Of a stretch of DNA of 8,861 nt, positions 1 to 7,039 are shown one piece after another; positions within the stretch are counted from its first letter, which is position 1; every line of letters starts with the position of its first letter. The stretch is taken from contig JAUXBI010000057.1 in the NCBI GenBank assembly GCA_030619435.1, forward strand, positions 1 through 8,861. The letters run 5' to 3'. The notes beneath the pieces were generated by a model. The model did not search any database. It was not told the DNA's origin and was given only the letters and a program-made list of their open reading frames with translations. Origin of the DNA: Syntrophaceae bacterium. GTDB taxonomy: Bacteria; Desulfobacterota; Syntrophia; Syntrophales; UBA2210. The position numbers and the translations under genes are program-made.

Positions 1-1
1 C

Positions 2-1135
2 GGTGCCCATAACGCGGGGTTTAACAACCCTGAGATTGTCGCCGCTGTCAGAAAACAACTGGACGCCGAGATGACTTTCTGTCCCAGGAGGTATACCAAC
101 ATACCGGCAATATCTCTGGCAAAGAAGCTTTCGGAGATTACTCCCGGAGACCTCTCCAGGTCTCTGTTCTGCCCGGGGGGATCCGAAGCGATAGAGATGG
201 CGCTGATGCTCGCGAAACAGTTAACGGGAAGATTCAAGACGATCTCTTTCTGGGATTCTTTTCACGGGGCCGGATTCGGCGCGGCAAGTGTCGGTGGTGA
301 AGAACATTTTCACGGCGGTCTCGGCCCGATGGTCCCGGGGGGCTTTCATGTCGAATTTCCCAATTATTACCGGAACCCATGGGGATTTACCGATAAATCA
401 GACGTGGACGCCGAGTGTCTCCGTCAGATCGAACTTGTTCTACAACGTGAACCGGAGATGGCGGCGGTTATTGGTGAGCCGATTTCCGCGAAACCGGTGG
501 TGCCGAACAGGGAGTTATGGGAAGGTGTGAAAGGTCTGTGCGATGAATACGGCGCCCTGTTTATCTTCGACGAAATAATCGAGGGTTTTGGCAGGACGGG
601 AAAGATGTTCGCCTGCGAGCATTACCTCACCCCGGACATACTCGTGCTCGGAAAGTCTATGGGAGGCGGACTGCTCCCCTTCGCGGGAATTATCGCCAAA
701 GAAGAACACAACACACTGCGGCACCGTTCCATAGGCCATTACACGCATGAAAAAAACGCTCTCTGCTGCGCGGCCGCTCTCGCGGAAATCGAGTATATAG
801 AAAACAACAATCTGTGCCGGCACGCGGCGGAACTTGGGGCCTATACTCTGGAGCAACTGCAGGAGATGAAGGAAAGGCACCCCCTTATCGGAGACGTGAA
901 GGGTATGGGGCTTCATATAGGGATCGACCTCGTTACCGACAGAAAAACCAGACAAAGGGCCGTCGATGAAGCGGAAATCATCATGTTCAAATGCCTCGAG
1001 AAGGGCCTGTCCTTCAAGACGATAGAGGGAAATATCATAACGTTGAGGCCGGCTCTTGTCATAACAAGGGAAGAGATGGATATGGCGCTGGAGATCCTTG
1101 ATGAAACAATAGGTGAAGTGGAGAAAGGAGTATAG
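2..1135 (+). CDS. Class III PLP-dependent enzyme, PbfA-like ammonia-lyase/aminotransferase (5' partial)
   Basis: The reading frame is open from the first bases, so the start lies upstream; 377 codons are visible and roughly 60-80 N-terminal residues are probably missing compared with the usual 430-460. Fold-type I class III aminotransferase marks are clear: a GSEA cofactor-phosphate segment, the FHGAGFGA loop, the FDEIIEGFGRTG block whose Asp (codon at 569) should bind the pyridine nitrogen, and the Schiff-base lysine in LGKSMGGG (codon at 653). The segments SFWDSFHGA, SVGGE, GHYTHEK and HPLIGDVKG match my memory of the group that includes PbfA, which releases ammonia from (R)-1-hydroxy-2-aminoethylphosphonate to give phosphonoacetaldehyde. 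A phosphonate importer and PhnA downstream fit that role. It could instead be a transaminase or epimerase of the same fold. The fold is near certain; the substrate is inferred from resemblance and context. No clear terminator follows it. Confidence 0.9.
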   Translation, partial: GAHNAGFNNPEIVAAVRKQLDAEMTFCPRRYTNIPAISLAKKLSEITPGDLSRSLFCPGGSEAIEMALMLAKQLTGRFKTISFWDSFHGAGFGAASVGGEEHFHGGLGPMVPGGFHVEFPNYYRNPWGFTDKSDVDAECLRQIELVLQREPEMAAVIGEPISAKPVVPNRELWEGVKGLCDEYGALFIFDEIIEGFGRTGKMFACEHYLTPDILVLGKSMGGGLLPFAGIIAKEEHNTLRHRSIGHYTHEKNALCCAAALAEIEYIENNNLCRHAAELGAYTLEQLQEMKERHPLIGDVKGMGLHIGIDLVTDRKTRQRAVDEAEIIMFKCLEKGLSFKTIEGNIITLRPALVITREEMDMALEILDETIGEVEKGV

Positions 1136-1160
1136 CCCCCCAAATCATACATAATATGCG

Positions 1161-1196
1161 GTTATCATAATATCTATAATTAGTCCTTTGACTTAT
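1161..1196 (+). promoter_or_regulatory. Putative shared control element, copy 1
   Basis: This stretch reads GTTATC, 9 nt, ATAATTA, 4 nt, TTTGACTTAT. The same three blocks at the same spacing recur at 2526-2561 (26 of 36 positions identical without gaps). It lies 102 nt before the oxidoreductase start. TATAAT hexamers sit inside it (1175-1180) and just after it (1201-1206), but neither has a good -35 box at normal distance, so I read the block as a possible regulator site or promoter region rather than a defined promoter. AT-richness raises the chance of coincidence. Confidence 0.4.
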
Positions 1197-1269
1197 CCAA
1201 TATAATATTTGAAGATGCCTGAAATTGTATAAGCGGCAGGAGAAACCTGCGTATTCGGAGACTGAAACC

Positions 1270-1302
1270 ATGTCTGATGAAAATGAAGGGGGCAAATTAT
1301 GA
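1270..1302 (+). CDS. Possible 10-residue leader peptide overlapping the oxidoreductase start
   Basis: An ATG at 1270, preceded by GGAG at 1257-1260 (9 nt spacing), opens a 10-codon frame reading MSDENEGGKL. Its TGA stop overlaps the start codon of the next gene in an ATGA arrangement, the geometry used for translational coupling. The short frame also contains the ribosome site of the downstream gene (GGGGG run at 1288-1292). Such a tiny frame can arise by chance and there is no homology evidence, so this is only a candidate. Confidence 0.25.
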   Translation: MSDENEGGKL

Positions 1303-2459
1303 AAGTATTGTGTCTTGGCGGCGCGGGGAAGATATGCGGTGAAGCGGTTCGTGACCTTGTGGAATTCTCTGAGTTCGAAAAAATTACCATAGGTGATTAC
1401 AATGAAAAGGCCGGCTGTGCTCTTGTAGAAGAGCTTAACGACAGCCGGGTAGATTTCGCAAGAGTAAACGTTCTCGAGAAGGAGGAAACCATCAAGACCC
1501 TTCAAGAGTACGACATCGTTATGGACGGAACAACCATAAAGCTCAATGATCGTACGACGGAATGCATAGCACGGGCGGGCTGCAGCGGGATCAATCTCAA
1601 CGGTTTCGGAGAAGAGTACAAGTACGATGACATATTCAGAAAGCATGGGAAGATACATGTTCCAGGATTCGGCATGACACCGGGAACCACCGACATGATG
1701 GTTAAATACGCTGCCGACAGGCTTGATACCGTTGAAATCGTCCGTGTAAGCCACGGGGCATTTCGACCCATCGCCTTTTCTCCCTCTATCACTGAAACGA
1801 CGACCTATGAATATGATCCAGACCTTCCGGGCAGGGTAGTCTTCGAAGACGGAAAGTTTATACAGGTGCCCCCATTCGCGCGAGAGCGAGACATTGAACT
1901 GCCCGAACCCTACGGGACTCATCCACAGTGGATAATCCCCCACTCGGAAACGAAAACAGCTTACGAATATCTCAAAGACAAGGGGATAAAGCTTATAGAG
2001 GTTCGCGGCACCTGGCCCCCCCCAAACATGGAGCTCGTAAAGGCCCTTTATGAGTGGGGGTTTATGAGAAACGACAGAATAAAGGTGGACGACACTGAAG
2101 TCGGCATCATGGACGCCATCGGAAGCTATCTTCAGCAGGCTCTCGAAGGACAGTCCACCGATCTGTACGGATATGCCCTGCACGTTGAGGTTGTCGGAAC
2201 GAAAGCGGAAAAGAAATACCGGCATATCCTGACTCATACGCACCCTTCATCGGACGGCTCCGTTGAGGGATGGGAAAAACTCAGGGCCTATACCAGATGT
2301 GTGGGCATCCCCATGTCCATCGGAGTCCAGCTGATTGCGCTCGGCAGGGCTCACGGCACGGGCGCGATAATGCCCGAATTCGCCTTCGATCCGGAGGATG
2401 TCTTCTCCGAACTGGAAAAGCGTCAGATATTTATCCATGAGGTGATTAACGAGTTGTAG
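1299..2459 (+). CDS. Saccharopine dehydrogenase-like NAD(P)-dependent oxidoreductase
   Basis: The 386-residue product starts with a Rossmann beta-strand and a glycine loop (MKVLCLGGAGKICGEAV), followed about 20 residues later by IGDYN; Asp33 at the end of strand 2 suggests NAD rather than NADP. Alternating Rossmann elements and a C-terminal alpha/beta catalytic region match the saccharopine dehydrogenase/reductase-like family (PF03435 type), whose members reduce imines or oxidise secondary amines next to carboxylates. In the GxGxxG fingerprint the third Gly appears to be Cys13, with Gly14 one position on. Residues 145-151 (PGFGMTP) resemble the conserved loop after the cofactor domain in this family. 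The start is chosen for the GGGGG ribosome site 6 nt upstream. It sits between a PbfA-like lyase and a phosphonate-type importer, but its substrate is unknown. A job in oxidising or reductively aminating a phosphonate intermediate is inference. Confidence 0.85.
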   Translation: MKVLCLGGAGKICGEAVRDLVEFSEFEKITIGDYNEKAGCALVEELNDSRVDFARVNVLEKEETIKTLQEYDIVMDGTTIKLNDRTTECIARAGCSGINLNGFGEEYKYDDIFRKHGKIHVPGFGMTPGTTDMMVKYAADRLDTVEIVRVSHGAFRPIAFSPSITETTTYEYDPDLPGRVVFEDGKFIQVPPFARERDIELPEPYGTHPQWIIPHSETKTAYEYLKDKGIKLIEVRGTWPPPNMELVKALYEWGFMRNDRIKVDDTEVGIMDAIGSYLQQALEGQSTDLYGYALHVEVVGTKAEKKYRHILTHTHPSSDGSVEGWEKLRAYTRCVGIPMSIGVQLIALGRAHGTGAIMPEFAFDPEDVFSELEKRQIFIHEVINEL

Positions 2460-2525
2460 AGATGGATTGAGGGATGCAATATACTGTTACATCTGTTCCT
2501 GTTGGGACGTTCTTGATGACCTCAT

Positions 2526-2561
2526 GTTATCCATATTATAATAATTATTATTTTGACTTAT
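2526..2561 (+). promoter_or_regulatory. Putative shared control element, copy 2
   Basis: This is the second copy of the GTTATC / ATAATTA / TTTGACTTAT block described at 1161-1196, with identical spacing between the three parts. It lies 333 nt before the binding-protein start. A perfect TATAAT (2537-2542) inside it is preceded by TTGATG at 2513-2518 with an 18-nt spacer, a plausible sigma-70 promoter for the importer operon. TTGACT at 2553-2558 followed by TATACT (2573-2578) is a weaker alternative because the spacer is only 14 nt. Confidence 0.45.
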
Positions 2562-2612
2562 ACTTAAAAAAATATACTGTATAAAAGCGGTTAAGACTAT
2601 GTTAGTATTTCT

Positions 2613-2633
2613 CTGCTGACATACCATCGGCAG
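2613..2633 (+). other. Small hairpin in the importer leader
   Basis: CTGCTGA (2613-2619) can pair with TCGGCAG (2627-2633) around a 7-nt loop, a 7-bp stem with one G-T pair. No T-run follows directly, so it is not a standard terminator. It would lie in the 5' untranslated RNA of the importer operon if transcription starts near 2550. Confidence 0.35.
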
Positions 2634-2671
2634 GTCTTTACTCTATAGTGTTTTTGCTTTTTGAAATAATT

Positions 2672-2721
2672 GGAGATTCCCCGCAGTCCCGTATAACTCC
2701 GACAAGCAGTGGGGAGTCTCC
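2672..2721 (+). repeat. Strong inverted repeat in the importer leader
   Basis: GGAGATTCCCCGC (2672-2684) pairs along its whole length with GTGGGGAGTCTCC (2709-2721), giving 13 bp with two G-T pairs and a 24-nt loop. AAGCAGTGGGGA (2704-2715) also recurs with one change as AAGCAGCGGGGA at 2770-2781. The region looks like a degenerate palindromic spacer repeat, or a structured RNA leader. No T-run follows the stem, so termination is not indicated. I recognise no known riboswitch. Confidence 0.6.
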
Positions 2722-2855
2722 GACTGTTAAAGAAAATTCCTGATCTTATGCGCTCGCTAATCCCGTCGCAAGCAGCGGGGAATGCGAGTTCAAAGTATTT
2801 CTGAATGAAAGGGGGTGAGTTGTCCAATAGAAGGTGTCTTGTTTCAACTACAAAC

Positions 2856-2883
2856 AATGATCACTCAAAATGATCACTCAAAA
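2856..2883 (+). repeat. 13-bp tandem repeat abutting the ribosome site
   Basis: The unit ATGATCACTCAAA occurs twice head to tail (2857-2869 and 2870-2882), with one matching A on either side. Each unit holds the palindrome TGATCA. The array runs straight into AGGAGG (2883-2888), the Shine-Dalgarno of the binding-protein gene. It could be a paired protein site, a translation-control element, or slippage-derived sequence. Confidence 0.85.
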
Positions 2884-2894
2884 GGAGGAGCATT

Positions 2895-3896
2895 ATGAAG
2901 GCAAAATTATCTTTGGCAGTTCTCGTTATTTTTTCAATTATGGTAGTAGGCGGCAGCGTTTACGCTGCTGATGAAATAACAGCCTACATGGGTACGTCTC
3001 CCGACAACAACATAACCATCGTTAACTACATCAAGAAAAAAACAGGGATTCACATCAAGCAGACTTTTCAGTCATTCGGTGAAATCGAAGCCAAGGTAAG
3101 GGCTGAAGCTCCCAACTTCAACGCGGATATGTGCCTCGGTGTCGGTTCCCCTCTGACCTTCATGGCAAAGAAGAACAAATGGTCCAGGCCTTACAAATCT
3201 TCCAACTGGCTGGGAGTCGGCAGCGTTTTCGTCGATCCCGCGGGATACTGGTACAACATCGGGAATTTTTCTTTTGTTCTCGTCGGCAATAAAGACGCCC
3301 TCGCTAAAAAGGGATACAAGCTTCCCACCAGCTGGCAGGAACTTCTGGATCCCAAGTGGAAGGGTGAGATCGTTATGGCGTCACCCCTTAGCTCCGGAAC
3401 GGCAAACATGATCCGCTTCTCCTTCCTCGCCCTCTATGGCGACAAGGGAGGGTGGGAATTCCTGCAAAAACTTGACAAAAACATCCATCACTACACGAGA
3501 AGCGGTAATGCGCCGACGGATCTCGTCGGGCGCGGCGAATTCATGCTGGGCATCACCTCCGATGAAAATATCAAGAGCAGGCTCGACCAGGGTTATCCGC
3601 TTGTCTGGGGCGTCCCACAAGAGGGTATCGGCTATGACGGAACCTTTGCATTTATTTTCAGCACAACGAAGGGTAAAAAATACCGTCTCTGCAAGAAGGT
3701 AATCGATGCGCTTGGAGACCAGGAACTGAGCGATATTATGGCTGGGATCGGCTACATGACTCCCCGTCCGGCGGCGAACAAACTCTACGGAGCAATAACG
3801 CCGAAATATATCGATCTGGACCTTGGAATGGCTGCGGAAGAAAGGTCCAAGAATAACGATATCTGGAAATCGAAGTTCCGGATCACTTACAAATAA
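2895..3896 (+). CDS. Periplasmic substrate-binding protein of a 2-aminoethylphosphonate/Fbp-type ABC importer
   Basis: The 333-residue protein begins with a Sec signal peptide: Lys2 and Lys4, a hydrophobic stretch from about residue 5 to 20, and a likely cleavage site after SVYA (residue 24). No lipobox cysteine is present, so the mature protein should be free in a Gram-negative periplasm. Two-lobed binding-protein features follow, including the PTSWQELLDPKWKGEIVMASP segment (written here only as a family cue around residues 141-161), typical of the iron/phosphonate/polyamine-type cluster of extracellular binding proteins. Length and the genes downstream fit the PhnS2-like family linked to 2-aminoethylphosphonate. 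Ferric iron or another small anion cannot be excluded from sequence alone; the phosphonate call rests on PhnA and the PbfA-like neighbour. The start is fixed by AGGAGG 6 nt upstream. The gene is first in the importer operon. Confidence 0.88.
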   Translation: MKAKLSLAVLVIFSIMVVGGSVYAADEITAYMGTSPDNNITIVNYIKKKTGIHIKQTFQSFGEIEAKVRAEAPNFNADMCLGVGSPLTFMAKKNKWSRPYKSSNWLGVGSVFVDPAGYWYNIGNFSFVLVGNKDALAKKGYKLPTSWQELLDPKWKGEIVMASPLSSGTANMIRFSFLALYGDKGGWEFLQKLDKNIHHYTRSGNAPTDLVGRGEFMLGITSDENIKSRLDQGYPLVWGVPQEGIGYDGTFAFIFSTTKGKKYRLCKKVIDALGDQELSDIMAGIGYMTPRPAANKLYGAITPKYIDLDLGMAAEERSKNNDIWKSKFRITYK

Positions 3897-3950
3897 CAGT
3901 TTTTCCAATATCTGCAGTTAAGTGGCAACTTTCACAAAAAGGGGAGAAGG

Positions 3951-5642
3951 ATGGCTGCAACAGCAACAACATACTACGCTCAGCTGACAGGATGGGAACG
4001 TATAAAAGAATTTTTCAACGCGAAATTTATCAACATCCTGGCGTTGTCTCTATTTCTGCTGCTTGCCGTCTTTCTCCTCTTCCCCATATTCGCCGTATTG
4101 GTAAAGAGCTTTCAAAGCCCTGAGGGTTTTACACTTGCGCACTACAAGAATTTTTTCACCCATGCGTATTTTTTCCAATCTCTGTATAATACGCTGTTGC
4201 TCGGTTTGATAAATACCATTATATGCGTGAGCGTAGGTTTCTGTTTCGCCTACATGACGACGCGCGGTCCCATGGCTCTCCGTAAACCCCTCAAAATAAT
4301 CGCCATGATACCGTTGATCGCGCCTCCATACCTCTTCGCGCTCTCCCTTATTATTCTCTTCGGGCGTGTCGGGTTGATCACTCAGACTTTCGGTGTTAAC
4401 TGGGAGATATACGGCTTCGACGGCGTTGTCATAGCCCAGACACTCGCTTTCATACCCCTGGCATTCCTGATGCTGGAAAATAATATCAAATCACTGAATC
4501 CGAACCTTGAGGAAAGCGCCTACGACATGGGCGCGACGGAGGGAACCATCATAAGGACTATTACACTCCCTCTGCTCTCTCCCGGACTGCTCAAGGCCGC
4601 CCTCCTGGTTTTTGTCATGACCATTGCCGAGTTCGGTAATGCCGCTGTCCTGGGAGGCAGGGTTCCCTTTCTGGCCCCCGACACCTACACAATGATAGTC
4701 GGAGAGGCTGATTTCAGCATGGGCAGCGTCCTTTCTGTCATGTTAATCATGCCATGTATCGTGATCTTCATAGCCCATAATTACCTGCTCAAGGGCAAGA
4801 AATTCACTACGATCGAGGGAAAGCCCATTGCCTCCGAACCGAGAAAGATGAGTCCCTTCGTAAAGGTACCCTTCATTGCCATTACCTTTCTCTTCGGATT
4901 CACCATATTTATCTGCTTCGCTGTTGTCATAATGGCCGCGTTTGTCAACATCCTGGGTGTCAGAAATGAATTCGTGATGAGACATATAATGGATTTCCGC
5001 TCCAACATGGCAATCTGGAACAGCATAAAAGTATCTTTTATCGCCGCATTAATTGGCGGCATTATCGGTACTCTTCTCGCCTATGTTATCGTGCGTGGAA
5101 AATTTGTCGGAAGGAATCTCATCGAGATGATCTCTCTGTCGGGGTTTGCCCTGCCGGGTACCGTCATCGGAGTGGGCTATCTAATAGCCTTCGCGTCACC
5201 TCCCATGAAACTGACGGGAGGAATCATGATACTGGCTCTCAATTGCGTGTTTCGTTTCCTTGCCGTCGGCGTCGAAGCGGGAATCACCAAGCTTCATCAG
5301 ATAAATATCGAAATAGAAGAGGCGTCATGGGATATGGGGGCGACCTTCTTCACAACATTCAGGAGAATAGTCCTTCCCATTATGTTCCCCGCCTTTATCG
5401 CGGGTTTTATCTATACCTTCATGACAGCAATGGTATCCCTCAGCGCGGTAGTGTTCCTCGTCAGTCCGGGCTACGAACTGGCGGCGGTGACTATATTCGA
5501 CGCCGCGGCATACGGAAAAATAGGCCTTGCGTCGGCCACTACACTTAAAATGGTCACTGTGGTTGTCCTGTGCATGATTATACTTAATCTGTTAACAAAA
5601 TTCACAAATCTTGATATAGAACGAAAGGGAGGGGCTGCATAA
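3951..5642 (+). CDS. Fused two-domain ABC permease (2-aminoethylphosphonate/Fbp type)
   Basis: This 563-residue inner-membrane protein holds two permease domains in tandem, about 12 membrane segments in all; the first hydrophobic segment spans roughly residues 28-50. Each half carries the EAA loop that docks on the ATPase: EESAYDMGA at 187-195 and EEASWDMGA at 456-464, about 269 residues apart, so one polypeptide replaces the usual permease pair. Fusions of this size are known for ferric-iron FbpB-type proteins and for the PhnU2-type putative 2-aminoethylphosphonate permeases (about 550 residues). The phosphonate neighbours favour the latter. The start follows GGGGAGAAGG directly, 54 nt after the binding-protein stop. 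The stop is followed after one base by the ATPase start, so the two are almost certainly cotranslated. Confidence 0.92.
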   Translation: MAATATTYYAQLTGWERIKEFFNAKFINILALSLFLLLAVFLLFPIFAVLVKSFQSPEGFTLAHYKNFFTHAYFFQSLYNTLLLGLINTIICVSVGFCFAYMTTRGPMALRKPLKIIAMIPLIAPPYLFALSLIILFGRVGLITQTFGVNWEIYGFDGVVIAQTLAFIPLAFLMLENNIKSLNPNLEESAYDMGATEGTIIRTITLPLLSPGLLKAALLVFVMTIAEFGNAAVLGGRVPFLAPDTYTMIVGEADFSMGSVLSVMLIMPCIVIFIAHNYLLKGKKFTTIEGKPIASEPRKMSPFVKVPFIAITFLFGFTIFICFAVVIMAAFVNILGVRNEFVMRHIMDFRSNMAIWNSIKVSFIAALIGGIIGTLLAYVIVRGKFVGRNLIEMISLSGFALPGTVIGVGYLIAFASPPMKLTGGIMILALNCVFRFLAVGVEAGITKLHQINIEIEEASWDMGATFFTTFRRIVLPIMFPAFIAGFIYTFMTAMVSLSAVVFLVSPGYELAAVTIFDAAAYGKIGLASATTLKMVTVVVLCMIILNLLTKFTNLDIERKGGAA

Positions 5643-5643
5643 T

Positions 5644-6759
5644 ATGGGCACGAATGAGCAACCAACGCTGATCTTAAAGGACATCCACAAATCCTTCGGA
5701 AAGAACAAGGTCCTGAACGGCATTTCCATTGAGGTAAACAGGGGAGAGCTGGTAACGTTCGTGGGGCCCAGCGGATGCGGAAAAACCACTCTTCTGCGTA
5801 TCATCGGCGGATTCACGGAACACGATTCCGGCGAGGTCATACTTGATGGGAGAAGTATCGGTCATCTGCCGCCCAATCTGCGTGACACGCGAATATGTTT
5901 CCAGAACTATGCCCTCTTTCCTCACCTGACGGTAGGTGAAAATCTTGCCTACGGGCTGAAGATCAAAAAATGGGACAAGAAAAAGATTCAGGAACGTGTC
6001 GATGAACTCCTCACTCTGGTTCAGCTGGAGGGATTCAAGGACAGGATGATCGATAAAATGAGCGGTGGTCAGCAGCAGCGCGTCGCCTTTGCCCGGGCCC
6101 TTGCCTATTCACCAAAGGTATTGCTTCTCGACGAACCCATATCAAACCTCGATGCAAACCTGCGAATTCTCATGCGCGATGAAATCAGGAGACTTCAAAC
6201 GGAACTGTACATCACGACGGTCTTTGTCACCCACGACCAGTTTGAGGCAATGGCCATATCCGACAAGATCGTTGTACTTTCCGACGGATATATACAGCAG
6301 GTAGGTTCACCTATTGAGATATACGATCATCCCGTCAATGAATTCATCGCGAGTTTTGTCGGCTACGTCAATTTCCTTGACGCGAAAATCGACAGCATCA
6401 AAAAGGAAACCAGCGCCGCTGTCGTATCAACTGAATACGGCAAGCTTGAATTGGATATTGAGCAGGCTGAATTTGTTTCAGGGGACGATGTATTGCTTGT
6501 CATCAGACCTGAAACCATACAGATCGCTCCATCCAACGGAATGGTTAGGCAGAACGTGATCCAGGGCACACTGAAACGTTACATATATACGGGGGCGCTT
6601 GCGAAATGTCACGTAATGCTGGGTGACAGGGAAATAATCGTCGACATCCATGACCCCAGGGACCATGTACCCCTGAGGGAAAATGACAAGGTGGAAGTGA
6701 CTATCTCTCGCAATGTCCATGTCTTGAAGAGACAGGGTTCAGGGCCTGCTGACACATAG
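5644..6759 (+). CDS. ABC transporter ATPase of the 2-aminoethylphosphonate/Fbp-type importer
   Basis: The 371-residue protein drives the importer by ATP hydrolysis on the cytoplasmic face. All ATPase motifs are intact: Walker A GPSGCGKT (41-48), Q-loop Gln87 (FQNYALFPHLTVGEN), signature MSGGQQQR (139-146), Walker B LLLDE with Asp163 and Glu164, D-loop SNLDA (167-171), and switch His197 (VTHDQFEAM). Residues from about 240 form a C-terminal TOBE-like regulatory extension, as in the PotA/FbpC/PhnT group. The gene begins one base after the permease stop, and its ribosome site (GGGAGGGG) lies inside the end of the permease gene. Substrate cannot be read from the ATPase itself. An inverted repeat with terminator character follows at 6775-6809, although its orientation fits the minus strand better. 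Confidence 0.95.
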   Translation: MGTNEQPTLILKDIHKSFGKNKVLNGISIEVNRGELVTFVGPSGCGKTTLLRIIGGFTEHDSGEVILDGRSIGHLPPNLRDTRICFQNYALFPHLTVGENLAYGLKIKKWDKKKIQERVDELLTLVQLEGFKDRMIDKMSGGQQQRVAFARALAYSPKVLLLDEPISNLDANLRILMRDEIRRLQTELYITTVFVTHDQFEAMAISDKIVVLSDGYIQQVGSPIEIYDHPVNEFIASFVGYVNFLDAKIDSIKKETSAAVVSTEYGKLELDIEQAEFVSGDDVLLVIRPETIQIAPSNGMVRQNVIQGTLKRYIYTGALAKCHVMLGDREIIVDIHDPRDHVPLRENDKVEVTISRNVHVLKRQGSGPADT

Positions 6760-6770
6760 GCGCATATTAT

Positions 6771-6809
6771 AAAACCCCGTTTCCAATGTACACACACATG
6801 GAAACGAGG
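6771..6809 (-). terminator. Rho-independent terminator, best formed on the minus strand
   Basis: On the minus strand CCTCGTTTCCA (6809-6799) pairs with TGGAAACGGGG (6785-6775) as an 11-bp stem with one U-G pair and a 13-nt loop, followed at once by UUUUAU (6774 downward). On the plus strand the same stem has a C-A mismatch and only a poor T tail (GTCTTGAT). It may be bidirectional and weakly close the importer operon, but the sequence favours termination of a minus-strand transcript coming from the 6870-7035 region. Confidence 0.55.
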
Positions 6810-6871
6810 TCTTGATATAACTATTGCAGCCCTTCGACAGCACATGGAACTTGCGATACTTGAGTGTAAAA

Positions 6872-6922
6872 TCAGTTCCAGATATCGACGAAGGCTTTGA
6901 TCAGCAACTCTATCATGCTCAT
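6872..6922 (-). CDS. Candidate 16-residue small protein with a perfect ribosome site
   Basis: On the minus strand, AGGAGG (6937-6932) lies 9 nt before an ATG at 6922. The frame reads MSMIELLIKAFVDIWN and stops at TGA (6874-6872). The peptide is hydrophobic and amphipathic, with charges spaced along a likely helix (Glu5, Lys9, Asp13), which is reminiscent of small membrane peptides or type I toxins. It is bracketed by a downstream terminator (6771-6809) and upstream promoter-like boxes (7040-7068), making a self-contained unit. I recognise no family. The same region also reads in another frame as part of a longer minus-strand ORF that has no comparable ribosome site and overlaps the ATPase gene, which I consider spurious. 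Coding is plausible but unproven. Confidence 0.35.
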   Translation of the reverse strand: MSMIELLIKAFVDIWN

Positions 6923-6953
6923 CTTTCCGGTCCTCCTTACTGCTAATTTTTTC

Positions 6954-6980
6954 AAAAGGCGGCTTTTGCAGATCGCCGCC
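6954..6980 (-). terminator. GC hairpin with short T tract on the minus strand (terminator or attenuator)
   Basis: On the minus strand GGCGGC (6980-6975) and GCCGCC (6963-6958) form a 6-bp GC stem with an 11-nt loop, followed by TTTT (6957-6954). It sits between the candidate promoter (7040-7068) and the ribosome site of the 16-codon ORF, the position of an attenuator. The tract of only four Ts makes efficient termination uncertain. Confidence 0.4.
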
Positions 6981-7039
6981 GTTCACTTTATTCATCGAAT
7001 GTACTATATATAATCGGTGTCTCAAATTCGAAGATGCGT

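Noticed and set aside
1188..1206. TTGACT and TATAAT as a paired sigma-70 promoter before the oxidoreductase
   Set aside because: The two hexamers are only 7 nt apart, far short of the 16-18 nt needed, so they cannot act together as -35 and -10.
1236..1250. GCAGG/CCTGC hairpin before the oxidoreductase
   Set aside because: A 5-bp stem with no T tract is too weak to call as a terminator or regulatory structure.
1059..2243. 394-codon open frame on the minus strand opposite the oxidoreductase gene
   Set aside because: It is the antisense shadow of a clearly coding + strand gene. Its composition (many Cys, Phe, Tyr and Ser) and lack of recognisable domains or a ribosome site do not suggest a real protein.
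2597..2857. 86-codon minus-strand frame in the importer leader
   Set aside because: It reads straight through the inverted repeats, shows no domain or good ribosome site, and looks like translated spacer repeat.
6609..7025. 138-codon minus-strand frame covering the importer-HAD spacer
   Set aside because: It overlaps the end of the ATPase gene antisense, reads through two hairpins, and has no convincing ribosome site. The 16-codon frame with AGGAGG in the same region is the better candidate.
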